Part shown: piece by piece, positions 45,596 to 54,843 of the stretch
How positions within the stretch are numbered: position 1 is the first letter of the stretch
How the letters are laid out: each line of letters begins with the position of its first letter
Source: Rhodospirillaceae bacterium
GTDB taxonomy: Bacteria; Pseudomonadota; Alphaproteobacteria; Rhodospirillales; Rhodospirillaceae
NCBI GenBank assembly: GCA_040219235.1
Contig: JAVJSV010000021.1
Span: forward strand, 146,140-210,139
Direction of reading: 5' to 3'
DNA length: 64,000 bases
Notes under the pieces: generated by a model
What the model was told of the DNA's origin: nothing
Databases searched by the model: none
Seen by the model: only the letters and a program-made list of their open reading frames with translations
Position numbers and translations under genes: made by a program

Positions 45596-45652
45596 GACAA
45601 ACGCATCCACGAGTCCATCACCCGCATGAAGAAAATCCATGCGGTCAAATGA
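45596..45652 (+). pseudogene. 3' remnant of a second DUF1801 gene
   Basis: The frame codes KRIHESITRMKKIHAVK and stop, matching the end of the intact DUF1801 protein upstream (LIRQSITRMKKIYTVT). The nucleotide match is clear but diverged, so it is a paralogue's tail. Nothing upstream of codon 1 continues the family; the PepSY gene stops 8 bp before it. Confidence 0.65.
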
Positions 45653-45690
45653 TGTATGCGGATGTGAAGTTTGTTGCTTAATAGAGGGAA

Positions 45691-45765
45691 TGGTGGGCGA
45701 TACTGGGATTGAACCAGTGACCTCTCGCGTGTGAAGCGAGCGCTCTCCCGCTGAGCTAATCGCCC
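45691..45765 (-). tRNA. tRNA-Val (CAC)
   Basis: A 75-nt cloverleaf on the minus strand. The acceptor GGGCGAT pairs with ATCGCCC, D-arm AGCTCAGCGGGAGAGC, anticodon stem CTCGC/GCGAG around TTCACAC with CAC, T-arm ACTGGTTCAATCCCAGT, and encoded CCA. Confidence 0.97.
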
Positions 45766-45990
45766 CTAACCGATAGCCTTTTGACTCTCGATATCCCTGG
45801 GAAGTCGGGCTGTATACGAGCCGCATTCTCACCCGTCAAGCGGGGCGAGACAGGGGCTCAACGTGGATTGCCCCAGAAAGACCCCATTCTTTACCTTTAT
45901 TGCACGCATCTGCCATGGCATTGTGACGCACGCACAATCGCACGCTGTTGCGGCGCGCTCTACGGTCCACTCTCACTCCAGGAACCCTGC

Positions 45991-47370
45991 ATGTCCAATC
46001 CCCAAACCACTGCCATCGTGTTGGCCGCCGGGATGGGCACGCGCATGAAATCGGCTCTGCCTAAGGTGATGCACGGTCTGGCGGGTTTGCCGTTGGTCGA
46101 TCATGTCATCGCGGGCATCGCAGCCGCTGGCGTGGCCCGTATCGTGATCGTGCTTGGTCCGGAAATGGCTGGGCAATCGAGCCGTTTTGCGCCCCATACC
46201 ACCGTGGTTCAGACCGACCGTCTGGGCACCGGCCATGCGGTGCGGGTGGCTTTGGACGCGATTGATGTCGGCACCGATAACGTGCTGGTGGTGTTTGGCG
46301 ATACGCCGCTGCTCACCCCCCATACAATGACAAACCTTTTAAGCCAGCTAAAAACCGGGGCTGCTGTGTCTGTCCTCGGATTTCGCCCCCCTGTGCCCGG
46401 CGCCTATGGGCGGCTGATCACTGCGGGCGATCAACTGGACCGGATTGTGGAGGCGGCAGATGCAACGCCCGACGAGTTACAGGTCGGCCTGTGTAACTCT
46501 GGGGTGCTGGCGGCATCGGGTGCAAAGCTCACCCCGTGGGTGCAGGCGCTGAAAAACGACAATGCCAAAGGCGAGTATTATCTGACCGATGTGGTTGGTT
46601 TGGCACGGGCCGATGGTGAAGCTTGTGTGTGTGTCGAGGGCGATGAAAGCGAGTTGGTCGGCATCAACACCCGCGCGGACCTGGCGGTGGCCGAGGGCAT
46701 TCTGCAAGACCGCTATCGCGCAGCGGCCCTGGTGGCGGGTGTCACGATGCAAGACCCCTCCAGCGTTTTTCTCAGTCATGACACCACCTTCGGCACTGAT
46801 GTGGTGGTCGCGCCCTTTACTGTGTTTGGACCCGGCGTGTCCGTCGGCAGCAACGTCACCATCAAGGGGTTCTGTCATTTCGAGCAGGCCGAGATTGGTG
46901 ACGGTGCGACCGTTGGTCCTTATGCGCGGCTACGCCCCGGCGCACAGTTGGACACCAACGCCCACATCGGAAATTTTGTCGAAGTGAAAAACGCACGCAT
47001 TGAAGAAGGCGCTAAGGTCAATCACCTCACTTACATTGGCGACGCCCGTGTGGGCAAAGGCGCGAACATTGGCGCTGGTACCATCACCGCCAATTACGAT
47101 GGCTTCAATAAATCCCATACCGATATTGGCGACGGCGCATCAATTGGCTCCAATACAGTTCTGGTCGCCCCTGTCAAAATTGGCGACGGCGCGATCACGG
47201 GGGCGGGTACGGTGGTTCGCAAAGATGTGCCTGCGGATTCAATTACTGTGTCCCAATCTCAACAGCGGACCCGCGAGGGTGCGGCAGACCGCTACCGGGC
47301 CCAGAAAAAAGCGATCAAAGACGCAGCTCAAAAAGAAGATGCTAAAAATTCCAAAGGCGAGGGCAGCTAA
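45991..47370 (+). CDS. glmU: Bifunctional N-acetylglucosamine-1-phosphate uridyltransferase / glucosamine-1-phosphate acetyltransferase
   Basis: Makes UDP-GlcNAc for peptidoglycan and LPS. The 459-residue protein has the uridyltransferase domain (AIVLAAGMGTRMKSALPKVM, QTDRLGTGHAV, VFGDTPLL) and a C-terminal left-handed beta-helix acetyltransferase (GPYARLRPGAQLDTNAHIGN, LTYIGDARVGKGANIGAGTI, NYDGFNKSHTDIGD). The open frame extends to 45781 but the family N-terminus and an AGGA site support the ATG at 45991. It is followed after 3 bp by glmS, which supplies its substrate pathway. Confidence 0.96.
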   Translation: MSNPQTTAIVLAAGMGTRMKSALPKVMHGLAGLPLVDHVIAGIAAAGVARIVIVLGPEMAGQSSRFAPHTTVVQTDRLGTGHAVRVALDAIDVGTDNVLVVFGDTPLLTPHTMTNLLSQLKTGAAVSVLGFRPPVPGAYGRLITAGDQLDRIVEAADATPDELQVGLCNSGVLAASGAKLTPWVQALKNDNAKGEYYLTDVVGLARADGEACVCVEGDESELVGINTRADLAVAEGILQDRYRAAALVAGVTMQDPSSVFLSHDTTFGTDVVVAPFTVFGPGVSVGSNVTIKGFCHFEQAEIGDGATVGPYARLRPGAQLDTNAHIGNFVEVKNARIEEGAKVNHLTYIGDARVGKGANIGAGTITANYDGFNKSHTDIGDGASIGSNTVLVAPVKIGDGAITGAGTVVRKDVPADSITVSQSQQRTREGAADRYRAQKKAIKDAAQKEDAKNSKGEGS

Positions 47371-47373
47371 AGC

Positions 47374-49197
47374 ATGTGCGGTGTTGTTGGCATCATCGGC
47401 GTCAATCAGGTGTCGCCCTATCTGCTTGAGAGCCTTAAGCGCCTGGAGTATCGCGGGTATGACTCTGCGGGTGTAGCCACCATCGAGGACGGGCAGATTC
47501 ACCGCAGCCGGGCGGAAGGCAAGATCGTCAATCTGGAACAGCGCCTCAAAACAGCGCCCTTGCCTGGCACGCTGGGCATCGGGCATACCCGCTGGGCCAC
47601 GCATGGCATCGCCAACGAAGAGAACGCGCATCCCCACAGCAATGGCCGTGTGGCTGTCGTCCATAATGGAATCATCGAGAACTTCGACACGTTGCGCACA
47701 GAGCTCAAAGCTGGCGGCGCAGTGTTTGAAAGTGATACCGACACCGAAGTCGTTGTTCATCTTATCACGCATTATTTGGACGAGGGCCACGACGCAGAAG
47801 AGTCCGCGCGTCTGGCCTGTGGTCGGTTAGAGGGCGCGTTTGCGCTGGCGATTCTGTTTGCTGACCGCGATGATATGCTTATTGCGGCGCGCCGCGGCAG
47901 TCCCCTGGCCGTTGGGTTTGGCGATGGTGAAATGTTCATCGGCTCAGATGCCTTGGCGCTGGCCCCGATGACGCAAAAAATCGCCTACCTGGAAGATGAA
48001 GACTGGGTTGTCATTACCCGGGATGGCATGACCGTGCGCCATCTGGACGGCACACCCGTCACGCGTGAAATTCGGCAAACGGCCATGTCCGGCGCGTTGA
48101 TCGGCAAAGGCGAGTATCGCCATTTCATGATCAAGGAAATTCATGAACAGCCGCAGGTGATCGGGGATACACTGACGGCCTTTATCAATCCGGCGACCCG
48201 CACCTCGACCCTTCCGGATCTTCCGTTTGATCCAGCAACCGTTCCCAAGATCACCATCGTGGCTTGCGGTACCGCGTACTTCGCCGGACTGGTGGCCAAG
48301 TATTGGCTCGAACAAGTTGCGAAATTGCCGGTTGAGGTCGATATCGGCTCCGAGTTCCGTTATCGCGAACCGCCGCTTCCCGATGGCGGGGTTGGGCTGT
48401 TCATCTCGCAGTCTGGCGAAACCGTCGATACGCTCTTTCCGCTGCGCTATTGCAAGGCTCACAATCAGCACATTCTGTCGGTCGTGAATGTGGCGGAGAG
48501 CGAAATCGCCCGCGAGTCCGATGTCATTCTGCAAACTCTCGCTGGGCCTGAAATCGGTGTCGCCTCCACCAAAGCCTTCACCACCCAGTTGGCTGTGTTG
48601 GCCAGCCTGTCTGTTGCTTTTGCGCGCCGTCGTGGCTGTATCGACGAAGCCCAGGAACAGACCCTTATGGGGGCCTTGGCCGAAGTGCCGGCCAAGATCG
48701 CGGAGATTCTCAACACCGAAGCGGCGATCCAGGAGATTGCCCATGTGCTCGTGGAAGCGCGGGACGTGCTGTATTTGGGGCGCGGCTCGAACTTCCCCAT
48801 TGCCCTTGAGGGCGCGCTGAAGCTGAAAGAAATTTCCTACATTCATGCAGAAGGCTATGCCTCCGGCGAAATGAAGCATGGCCCCATCGCTCTCATTGAT
48901 GAACATATGCCGGTGGTGGTCATCGCCCCAACGGATCATGTTTTCGATAAAACTCTGACCAATATCGAGCAAGTGGTGACCCGCGGCGGCAAAGTGATCG
49001 CCGTCACCGACGCCAAGGGCCGGGCGCGCATTGGCGATTTGGCAGCCCATATCATTGAGGTGCCGGACAGCCTCAGTTTTGTTGCGCCGCTTCTATATAC
49101 GGTTCCTGTCCAGCTGCTGGCCTATCATACGGCTGTGCTCAAAGGCACCGATGTGGACCAACCCAGAAATCTGGCTAAAAGCGTCACGGTAGAATGA
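47374..49197 (+). CDS. glmS: Glutamine--fructose-6-phosphate aminotransferase (isomerising)
   Basis: First step of hexosamine synthesis: fructose-6-P + glutamine to glucosamine-6-P. The 607-residue protein starts MCGVVGIIG with the glutaminase Cys2, then LKRLEYRGYDSAGVA and HTRWATHG; two SIS domains follow (VACGTAYFAGLVAKYWLEQV, LFISQSGETVDTLFPLRYCK, YLGRGSNFPIALEGALKLKE) with the closing DQPRNLAKSVTVE. It is cotranscribed with glmU. No glmS ribozyme is seen or expected in this position. Confidence 0.97.
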   Translation: MCGVVGIIGVNQVSPYLLESLKRLEYRGYDSAGVATIEDGQIHRSRAEGKIVNLEQRLKTAPLPGTLGIGHTRWATHGIANEENAHPHSNGRVAVVHNGIIENFDTLRTELKAGGAVFESDTDTEVVVHLITHYLDEGHDAEESARLACGRLEGAFALAILFADRDDMLIAARRGSPLAVGFGDGEMFIGSDALALAPMTQKIAYLEDEDWVVITRDGMTVRHLDGTPVTREIRQTAMSGALIGKGEYRHFMIKEIHEQPQVIGDTLTAFINPATRTSTLPDLPFDPATVPKITIVACGTAYFAGLVAKYWLEQVAKLPVEVDIGSEFRYREPPLPDGGVGLFISQSGETVDTLFPLRYCKAHNQHILSVVNVAESEIARESDVILQTLAGPEIGVASTKAFTTQLAVLASLSVAFARRRGCIDEAQEQTLMGALAEVPAKIAEILNTEAAIQEIAHVLVEARDVLYLGRGSNFPIALEGALKLKEISYIHAEGYASGEMKHGPIALIDEHMPVVVIAPTDHVFDKTLTNIEQVVTRGGKVIAVTDAKGRARIGDLAAHIIEVPDSLSFVAPLLYTVPVQLLAYHTAVLKGTDVDQPRNLAKSVTVE

Positions 49198-49460
49198 CTG
49201 TTTGATGGCTGTTTTGAGTCGCTCGGTATGTTTTAGGAGCCTCCACAACGAAGCAAAACGCCTTGAATCCAAAGGATTCGTTAACTATCCACAGGTATGG
49301 TAAGCCGGTATTGAAAGGGAACTGATGTGCGCTTAGCTTATGCTGCGGCGCAAAGGTCCTTAAGACGTGGGAAAACGGGGAGAATGGCCGCGACGGGCTT
49401 TACAGCGCCAAGCAGGTGTTGGCGCGTTGAAAAGTCACCGGTTGTCAGGGTGCTGAGAGT

Positions 49461-50222
49461 ATGGATTTAGCCACAATATTAGGCATCGTCGCGGGAACAT
49501 CCGTTGTTGGTCTGGCCATTATTTTTGGCGGCAGCGCCGGCATGTTTCTCAACATCCCCAGTGTTTTGATTGTCTTTGGCGGCACGATCGCTGGGGTTTT
49601 GATTCGCTTTCCGTTGGCTGACGTCATGAATGCGCTCAAGCTTGGCACGTCTAACGCCTTTCAGCAGCATACCCAAAGTGCTGTTGGCCTTATTGATGAA
49701 GCGGTTGAGCTAGCTGAGTTGTCACGTACCAAGGGTCAACTGGCACTTGAAAATGCACCCATTGATAACGAATTTCTGCGCAAGGGTGCGCTGATGTACT
49801 GCGACGGCCTGCAACCGGAATTCATCACGCACGCCCTCAGCCGAGACCGTGACCTTTTAATTGAGCGTCTTGAAGAAGGCGAAAAAATCTACCGCTTCAT
49901 GGGTGATGCCGCGCCAGCGTTTGGCATGATCGGCACCTTGGTCGGCCTGGTGCAAATGCTGAGCACCATGGACAACCCAGAAACCATTGGCCCGTCCATG
50001 GCTGTTGCCCTGTTGACCACGCTGTATGGCGCTTTAATTGCCAACCTGATTGCCTTGCCGATTGCCGATAAACTGGCGAACAAGGCCAAGATTGAATATA
50101 CCAACCGTTCTTTAGTGGTCGAAGCCGTGAACCAGATTGCAGAGAAACAGAACCCTGACTCTATGTATCAGTTGTTGTCAGCTTTCTTGCCGGAAGATCA
50201 ACGTCGTGCCGACGAGAGATAG
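49461..50222 (+). CDS. motA: Flagellar motor stator protein MotA (PomA-like)
   Basis: A 253-residue membrane protein with four helices that forms the ion channel of the stator with MotB. The start MDLATILGIVAGTSVVGLAI and GTIAGVLIRFP, then MGDAAPAFGMIGTLVGLVQM and MAVALLTTLYGALIANLIAL, is the PomA/MotP-like form, which is often sodium-driven. The cytoplasmic loop carries ERLEEGEKIYRF. Its stop lies in a 22-bp tandem duplication. motB follows 92 bp later. Confidence 0.9.
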   Translation: MDLATILGIVAGTSVVGLAIIFGGSAGMFLNIPSVLIVFGGTIAGVLIRFPLADVMNALKLGTSNAFQQHTQSAVGLIDEAVELAELSRTKGQLALENAPIDNEFLRKGALMYCDGLQPEFITHALSRDRDLLIERLEEGEKIYRFMGDAAPAFGMIGTLVGLVQMLSTMDNPETIGPSMAVALLTTLYGALIANLIALPIADKLANKAKIEYTNRSLVVEAVNQIAEKQNPDSMYQLLSAFLPEDQRRADER

Positions 50223-50248
50223 AGTTCGTGCCGACGAGAGATAGAGTT
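50205..50248 (+). repeat. 22-bp perfect tandem duplication at the motA stop codon
   Basis: The unit from 50205 to 50226 is repeated exactly at 50227-50248. It contains the last codons and TAG of motA; a partial third start (CGTACC) follows. Confidence 0.92.
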
Positions 50249-50314
50249 CGTACCGAAGACACTTAAGTCGTTCGATTTGGCTCGAGCGACAAAGACGATA
50301 GAAGGAAGGATAAG

Positions 50315-51346
50315 ATGGCTAAACCAGCGCCCGTTCCGATGTGGGTTGTAACGTTCGCTGACCTGATGTCCATCTTGGTCTGCTTCTTTATCCTTTTGTT
50401 GTCGTTCTCCATTATGGACGTAAAAAAGTTTCACGAAGTTTCAGGCTCCATGAAGGATGCCTTCGGTATCCAAAAAGAACGTCTTCTTTCCAGCGTGATC
50501 GAGTTGATCGGCAGTCCGGTCCTTGAGCATGCGTCCAATATCCAGCCCGTTCCCATTCCCACGTTGTCTTCACCAAACTCCAGCACCACAGGGGCGAGTC
50601 AGGGGTCTGATCAGGGCGAAGAAGCAGAGAGCAGTGAAGAGCAACTCGAGGAAGATTTTGATTCTAAAAGCGGGTTTGAAGAAGATATTGGCGCTCAGGA
50701 ACAATTGTCTGACGCAGAGGAGCAGGCCTTAGCGTCTATGGCGCTGGCGGCGTTGCGGGAGGCCGTGCGTGCACAAGAGCAAGCTTCTGCGGATATGGAT
50801 CAAACCCTCGGTCAAATCCAAATGGCGCTGCAACGCGAAATGGAAGGCCGTTTGGTCGATGTTGACAAAAACTATTCTGAAATCGTTATCACATTTCCTG
50901 ATGAAGTCGGGTTCCGCACGGGCAGTGATCAAATCACCGATAGTTTTTTTGCGTCGCTAAATCGTCTGGCTGATGTGATCAAGAAAGTGGATGGCCAAAT
51001 CATCGTCGCTGGTCACACCGATAACACACCTCTGAACACAACAGCGGGACGGTTCCAGGATAACTGGGCGCTATCAGCAGCGCGCGCTGCGGCGGTTGTG
51101 CGGCATTTCCAGAACGTCAACAATATCTCAGGCCGCCGGTTAGAGGTTCAGGGCTTTGGCGATACACGCCCGGTCGACAGCAATTTTTCCATCCAGGGCC
51201 GTGATCGCAACCGCCGGGTTGAGATCATTCTGCGCAAAGACGGAGACGGTAGTGCACCAGAAGAAGGCCAGCGTGTCGGGGGGACACCACCACCACCACC
51301 TGTTGCGGTTTATCCGCCAGGTCTGCTAAGGGCTTTCCGTCGCTAA
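50315..51346 (+). CDS. motB: Flagellar motor stator protein MotB (PomB-like, OmpA domain)
   Basis: A 343-residue stator protein. The single transmembrane helix near the N-terminus carries the ion-binding Asp16 in WVVTFADLMSILVCFFILLL; a long acidic linker (EEAESSEEQLEEDFDSKSGF) leads to a C-terminal OmpA-like peptidoglycan-binding domain (IIVAGHTDNTPLNTTAGRFQ, NWALSAARAAAVVRHFQ, VQGFGDTRPVDSN, DRNRRVEIIL). It ends in a proline run. An AAGGAAGGATAAG ribosome site precedes the ATG. Confidence 0.9.
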   Translation: MAKPAPVPMWVVTFADLMSILVCFFILLLSFSIMDVKKFHEVSGSMKDAFGIQKERLLSSVIELIGSPVLEHASNIQPVPIPTLSSPNSSTTGASQGSDQGEEAESSEEQLEEDFDSKSGFEEDIGAQEQLSDAEEQALASMALAALREAVRAQEQASADMDQTLGQIQMALQREMEGRLVDVDKNYSEIVITFPDEVGFRTGSDQITDSFFASLNRLADVIKKVDGQIIVAGHTDNTPLNTTAGRFQDNWALSAARAAAVVRHFQNVNNISGRRLEVQGFGDTRPVDSNFSIQGRDRNRRVEIILRKDGDGSAPEEGQRVGGTPPPPPVAVYPPGLLRAFRR

Positions 51347-51386
51347 AAAAACGGCATCCCATCGCCTGATAGAAAGTTCGTTTCAC

Positions 51387-52754
51387 ATGTCTAAGTATGA
51401 TTTTGATCTGATCACCATTGGGGCAGGCTCCGGTGGTGTTCGCGCCAGCCGTTTGTCCGCTGGTTATGGTGGCCGTGTCGCGACCATTGAAGAAAGCCGC
51501 GTTGGCGGCACCTGCGTGATGCGTGGCTGTGTGCCCAAAAAGCTTTTGGTTTACGGGGCTCACTACGCTGAACACTTCGAAGATGCGGCGGGCTTTGGCT
51601 GGACCGTAGGTGAAACCAGCCATGACTGGTCGGCTTTGATCGCTGCGAAAGACAAAGAGCTCGATAGGTTAGAGCGTGTTTACCATCGCATGTTCCAGGA
51701 CTCAGGCGTCAATTTGATCGAAGGGCGGGGCGTACTGGCCGATGCCCACACTGTGGAAGTTGATGGTAAGACCTACACAACCGAAAAAATTCTTGTCGCC
51801 GTTGGCGGCTGGCCGTTCATTCCCGATATCACAGGCAAAGAGCATGCGATCACCTCTAATGAAGCGCTTGATCTTAAAGAGCTGCCAGAGAAAATTCTAA
51901 TTGTTGGCGGTGGCTACATTGCGCTCGAATTTGCGGGAATCTTCAATGCGTTTGGCTCAAAGGTAGATGTGGCCATTCGCTCTGGCGCAATCCTCCGTGG
52001 CTTTGACAATGATGTTAGTAACACGGTGTCGGAAGAGCTCGAGAAAAAGGGCATCTCTATTCACCGCGACTGCGTCCTGCGCTCCATCGAGAAGCTTGCC
52101 GATGGTCGGCTGTCCGTGATGGTGGACCGCGGCGAAGAACTGATCGTCGATCAGGTCATGTATGCGACTGGACGTTCGCCAAACACGGATGGTTTGGGTC
52201 TTGAGAACGCGGGCGTTAAGGTGACCAACGATGGGGCTATTATCGTCGATGAATGGAATCGTTCCAGTGTCGAGAATATTTTTGCGGTTGGCGATGTTAC
52301 AGATCGCGTCAACCTCACGCCCGTGGCCATCAACGAAGGCCGCGTGTTCGCCGAGACCTTCTTCAATAACAATCCGTTGACCTTGGATTACACCAACATT
52401 GCCTCCGCTGTGTTCACACAGCCTACGGTCGCGACGGTCGGCCTCACGGAAGAGCAGGCGCGCGAGAAGCATAAAGTCAAGATCTTCATTTCGCGCTTCC
52501 GGGCCATGAAACACACGCTGTCTGGCCGGGACGAGCGCATTATGATGAAACTTGTCGTCGATAAAGACACCGACAAAGTGCTTGGCTGTCATATGGTCGG
52601 CGACGAAGCCCCTGAAATCATTCAAGGTTTGGCGGTTGCCCTGAAATGTGGAGCGACCAAAGCCCAGTTTGATGCCACCATTGGCATTCATCCCACGGCG
52701 GCAGAAGAGTTTGTCACCATGCGCGATGCAGTGCCCGAGTCGACCGAGGTCTGA
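51387..52754 (+). CDS. gor: Glutathione-disulfide reductase
   Basis: A 455-residue FAD/NADPH disulfide reductase. The FAD site ITIGAGSGGVRASRLSAGYG is followed by the redox Cys43/Cys48 pair in VGGTCVMRGCVPKKLL; the NADPH site is ILIVGGGYIALEFAGIF; the C-terminal catalytic His is in GIHPTAAEEFVTM. The GSGGVRASR segment and lack of a trypanothione-like insert favour glutathione as substrate. It follows motB by 40 bp. Confidence 0.93.
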   Translation: MSKYDFDLITIGAGSGGVRASRLSAGYGGRVATIEESRVGGTCVMRGCVPKKLLVYGAHYAEHFEDAAGFGWTVGETSHDWSALIAAKDKELDRLERVYHRMFQDSGVNLIEGRGVLADAHTVEVDGKTYTTEKILVAVGGWPFIPDITGKEHAITSNEALDLKELPEKILIVGGGYIALEFAGIFNAFGSKVDVAIRSGAILRGFDNDVSNTVSEELEKKGISIHRDCVLRSIEKLADGRLSVMVDRGEELIVDQVMYATGRSPNTDGLGLENAGVKVTNDGAIIVDEWNRSSVENIFAVGDVTDRVNLTPVAINEGRVFAETFFNNNPLTLDYTNIASAVFTQPTVATVGLTEEQAREKHKVKIFISRFRAMKHTLSGRDERIMMKLVVDKDTDKVLGCHMVGDEAPEIIQGLAVALKCGATKAQFDATIGIHPTAAEEFVTMRDAVPESTEV

Positions 52755-52836
52755 ACGCCCACGCCAACTCAGGCTATGCAGATCACCTCGCCCCCCCCTA
52801 CTCTTTCCTGGGTCATCACAGGAGGGGAGACGGCAA

Positions 52837-53748
52837 ATGAAACAGGCACCTTTAACGAGCCGGCGCGCAGCGCTCGCAGGACTTGGTGTAACCGCCGCCG
52901 CGGCAGTGGCGCAGTCAAAATCGGCACGCGCCGCAGTTCCGATTGATCTGGATAGCCCTCAAGGCAACCTCGATGGCTATTTGAAAGCCCGCAGCGATAT
53001 CGCTGGTAATGAAGCCATGTTGTGGAAGAAGGGCTACGTGCACGCCATGATGCCGGGCCGCCCAGGCAAACGCCTGATGATGTTCCAAGGCATCAATGTC
53101 ACCCGTTGTCTCAAGGACGATACTGGCTACACCTATCTGCAACGCGAATGTTTGATCTGGTGTGACCCGGTAACGGAAGAACCAATCTCAACGTGGGACA
53201 ACCCATTTACGGAGCGCACCAATGAAGTGTTTCATCTGCTCAATTCGGCAGTGAACTCTCATTACGATGTGGAGGGTGCCAGCGGTCCGTTCCACATGCC
53301 CTACCTCGAACACACCGGCGACATCGCGTTCTATCGCGATCTTCTGTATCTCACGCCTTCGGTGCTGACGCTCGAGGACTACGCACCGTATTCCAGCTCT
53401 GATGTGTACCAAGGGGCAGGACTCTATCATTTCCATTGCCGCCGCGAAGACTTGGAAGATCCCGAGTTAACGTCCGCTCCTGCGTTGCAAACCCACACAG
53501 GTGTGCGCCAGTGGTTGCCATGGATGGAAATGGGCACCTGGGATGGCCAACTCATTCTGCCGGCCCGGGGCAAAAAGCTCGCGGGCGGGGCGGCAGAGTT
53601 GCCGCAACCGCTGCTCGGTTGGATGGAAAAGAACGCCCCAGAATACTTAGAAGCTCCATCTCCCGACAAACCGCAAGCGCGCACCAGCTTCTATCAGGAG
53701 TTTAAGAAGCACATCGATAAAAAAAGAGCACAGCAGACCGCAGACTAA
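52837..53748 (+). CDS. Tat-exported DUF1838 family protein
   Basis: A 303-residue protein with a twin-arginine signal (LTSRRAALAGLGVTAAAAVA, cleavage near ARA-AVPID). The mature part follows the DUF1838 pattern: KLMMFQG-like segment RLMMFQGINVTRC, YLQRECLIWCDPVTEEPIST, PSVLTLEDYAPYSSSDVY and LPWMEMGTWDGQLI. The function is unknown. The ATG at 52837 is supported by AGGAGGGGAGAC. It is tail to tail with the next gene. Confidence 0.82.
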   Translation: MKQAPLTSRRAALAGLGVTAAAAVAQSKSARAAVPIDLDSPQGNLDGYLKARSDIAGNEAMLWKKGYVHAMMPGRPGKRLMMFQGINVTRCLKDDTGYTYLQRECLIWCDPVTEEPISTWDNPFTERTNEVFHLLNSAVNSHYDVEGASGPFHMPYLEHTGDIAFYRDLLYLTPSVLTLEDYAPYSSSDVYQGAGLYHFHCRREDLEDPELTSAPALQTHTGVRQWLPWMEMGTWDGQLILPARGKKLAGGAAELPQPLLGWMEKNAPEYLEAPSPDKPQARTSFYQEFKKHIDKKRAQQTAD

Positions 53749-53760
53749 TACCGAGATTGA

Positions 53761-54510
53761 TTAGAAATTTTCCAGCAGCCGTCCCAGGCCATAAACCTTG
53801 TCCTCAATCCCGCTGGCCCTAAGCGCGTGCCAGTAAGTTGCGGTGTTAATGGCGATCACCGGTTTGTTCAGCACCAGTTCTGTTGCCGCAGCCAGGCGCA
53901 CCATGCTGCAATTGGTGCCCACTTGAATCAGCGCATCGACATCGTCGCCATCAAGCTCTTTGAGAGTTTCGCGCAACGTGTCTTCGGTGATCTCGGCGAT
54001 GCCCGTCCAACTGGTGGCGCGCAGGGGAATGTCGCGCACCACTTCAAAACCTTCATCGGTGAAGTACTGGCGTACTTCTTTGTTATTGATCGGATAGTAG
54101 GGCGACAGGAAGGAAATACGTTTTACACCACCGTAGGCGCGCAAGGCAGCGGCACAAGACAAAGAGCCGATGCTGCACTTAATGCCACCAGACTGTTCCT
54201 CGACCTTTTCAACAAAATCTAACGCGCCTTGCTTGCCACCGAAGAACGTAATAGCAGACATCCCCATCACCAGATAATCCGGCTCGCAGGTCACGATGCT
54301 TTTCACAGCATCAGCAACATTATCAGCAATCACTTGGGTCGCGTTCCAGGCCGACTCATCGTCCAGGGCTTTGGCGTTGGGAGTAAAAATCCGGCTGTAG
54401 TGATTGGTTACGCCGGGGGGGCGCATCTGTTCCATATCCGGCTGCACCACCGTATTGGTCGATGGCCCAATAACGCCGAACTTTTTTCTCCACGCTAAAA
54501 CGTCGCCCAT
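53761..54510 (-). CDS. Asp/Glu racemase superfamily enzyme (maleate isomerase / arylmalonate decarboxylase-like)
   Basis: A 249-residue protein like maleate cis-trans isomerase and arylmalonate decarboxylase. It begins RKKFGVIGPSTNTVVQPDME with the substrate-binding Asn19, and has Cys201 in VGTNCSMVRL in the second catalytic position. At the first catalytic position it has VMGMSAITFFGG (Met84-Ser85), not Cys, so the two-Cys isomerase mechanism seems absent; AMDase uses the second Cys alone. GAGGGAGAC precedes the ATG at 54510, preferred over an upstream in-frame start. Substrate unknown. Confidence 0.78.
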   Translation of the reverse strand: MGDVLAWRKKFGVIGPSTNTVVQPDMEQMRPPGVTNHYSRIFTPNAKALDDESAWNATQVIADNVADAVKSIVTCEPDYLVMGMSAITFFGGKQGALDFVEKVEEQSGGIKCSIGSLSCAAALRAYGGVKRISFLSPYYPINNKEVRQYFTDEGFEVVRDIPLRATSWTGIAEITEDTLRETLKELDGDDVDALIQVGTNCSMVRLAAATELVLNKPVIAINTATYWHALRASGIEDKVYGLGRLLENF

Positions 54511-54843
54511 GGTCTTTTTGTCTCCCTCGTAACATGTGTTAGCCCGTGAGTAAGCCACGGCCTGCCTCAATTGGCTTTGCGCCGTGTCAAATCATCGCTT
54601 TTTCTAAGTTATGATCGTAAAATTTTCAAAAAAGTATTTTATTACAGTGGCTTAGTGGGTGGTTTGCGAGCCTGTTTTGTCAAATGTGCGCGCCTCATCC
54701 GCCATGCAACGCACTGATTTACCGGCTCAAGGCCGCTCGCGCTGGCCCCGGAAATCCGCGACTCCCCCATAAACCCTGGAAATTCACCGCTTAAGCCTCT
54801 ATATCGCACCCTCACTTAAAGCCCACAGACCATTGAGGTTCCC

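Noticed and set aside
47944..49050. Long minus-strand open frame (368 codons) opposite glmS
   Set aside because: It is a shadow of the high-GC third codon positions of glmS, whose motifs are unambiguous; the antisense protein has no family-like segment.
49265..49279. Hairpin GAATCC-AAA-GGATTC after glmS
   Set aside because: Short stem with no T-tract; not enough to call a terminator.
32727..50275. 14-base match CTTAAGTCGTTCGA at 32727 and 50262, both near stops
   Set aside because: Several chance 14-base matches are expected in 64 kb, so two copies are not evidence of an element.
51957..52691. Minus-strand open frame (244 codons) opposite gor
   Set aside because: Antisense shadow of glutathione reductase.
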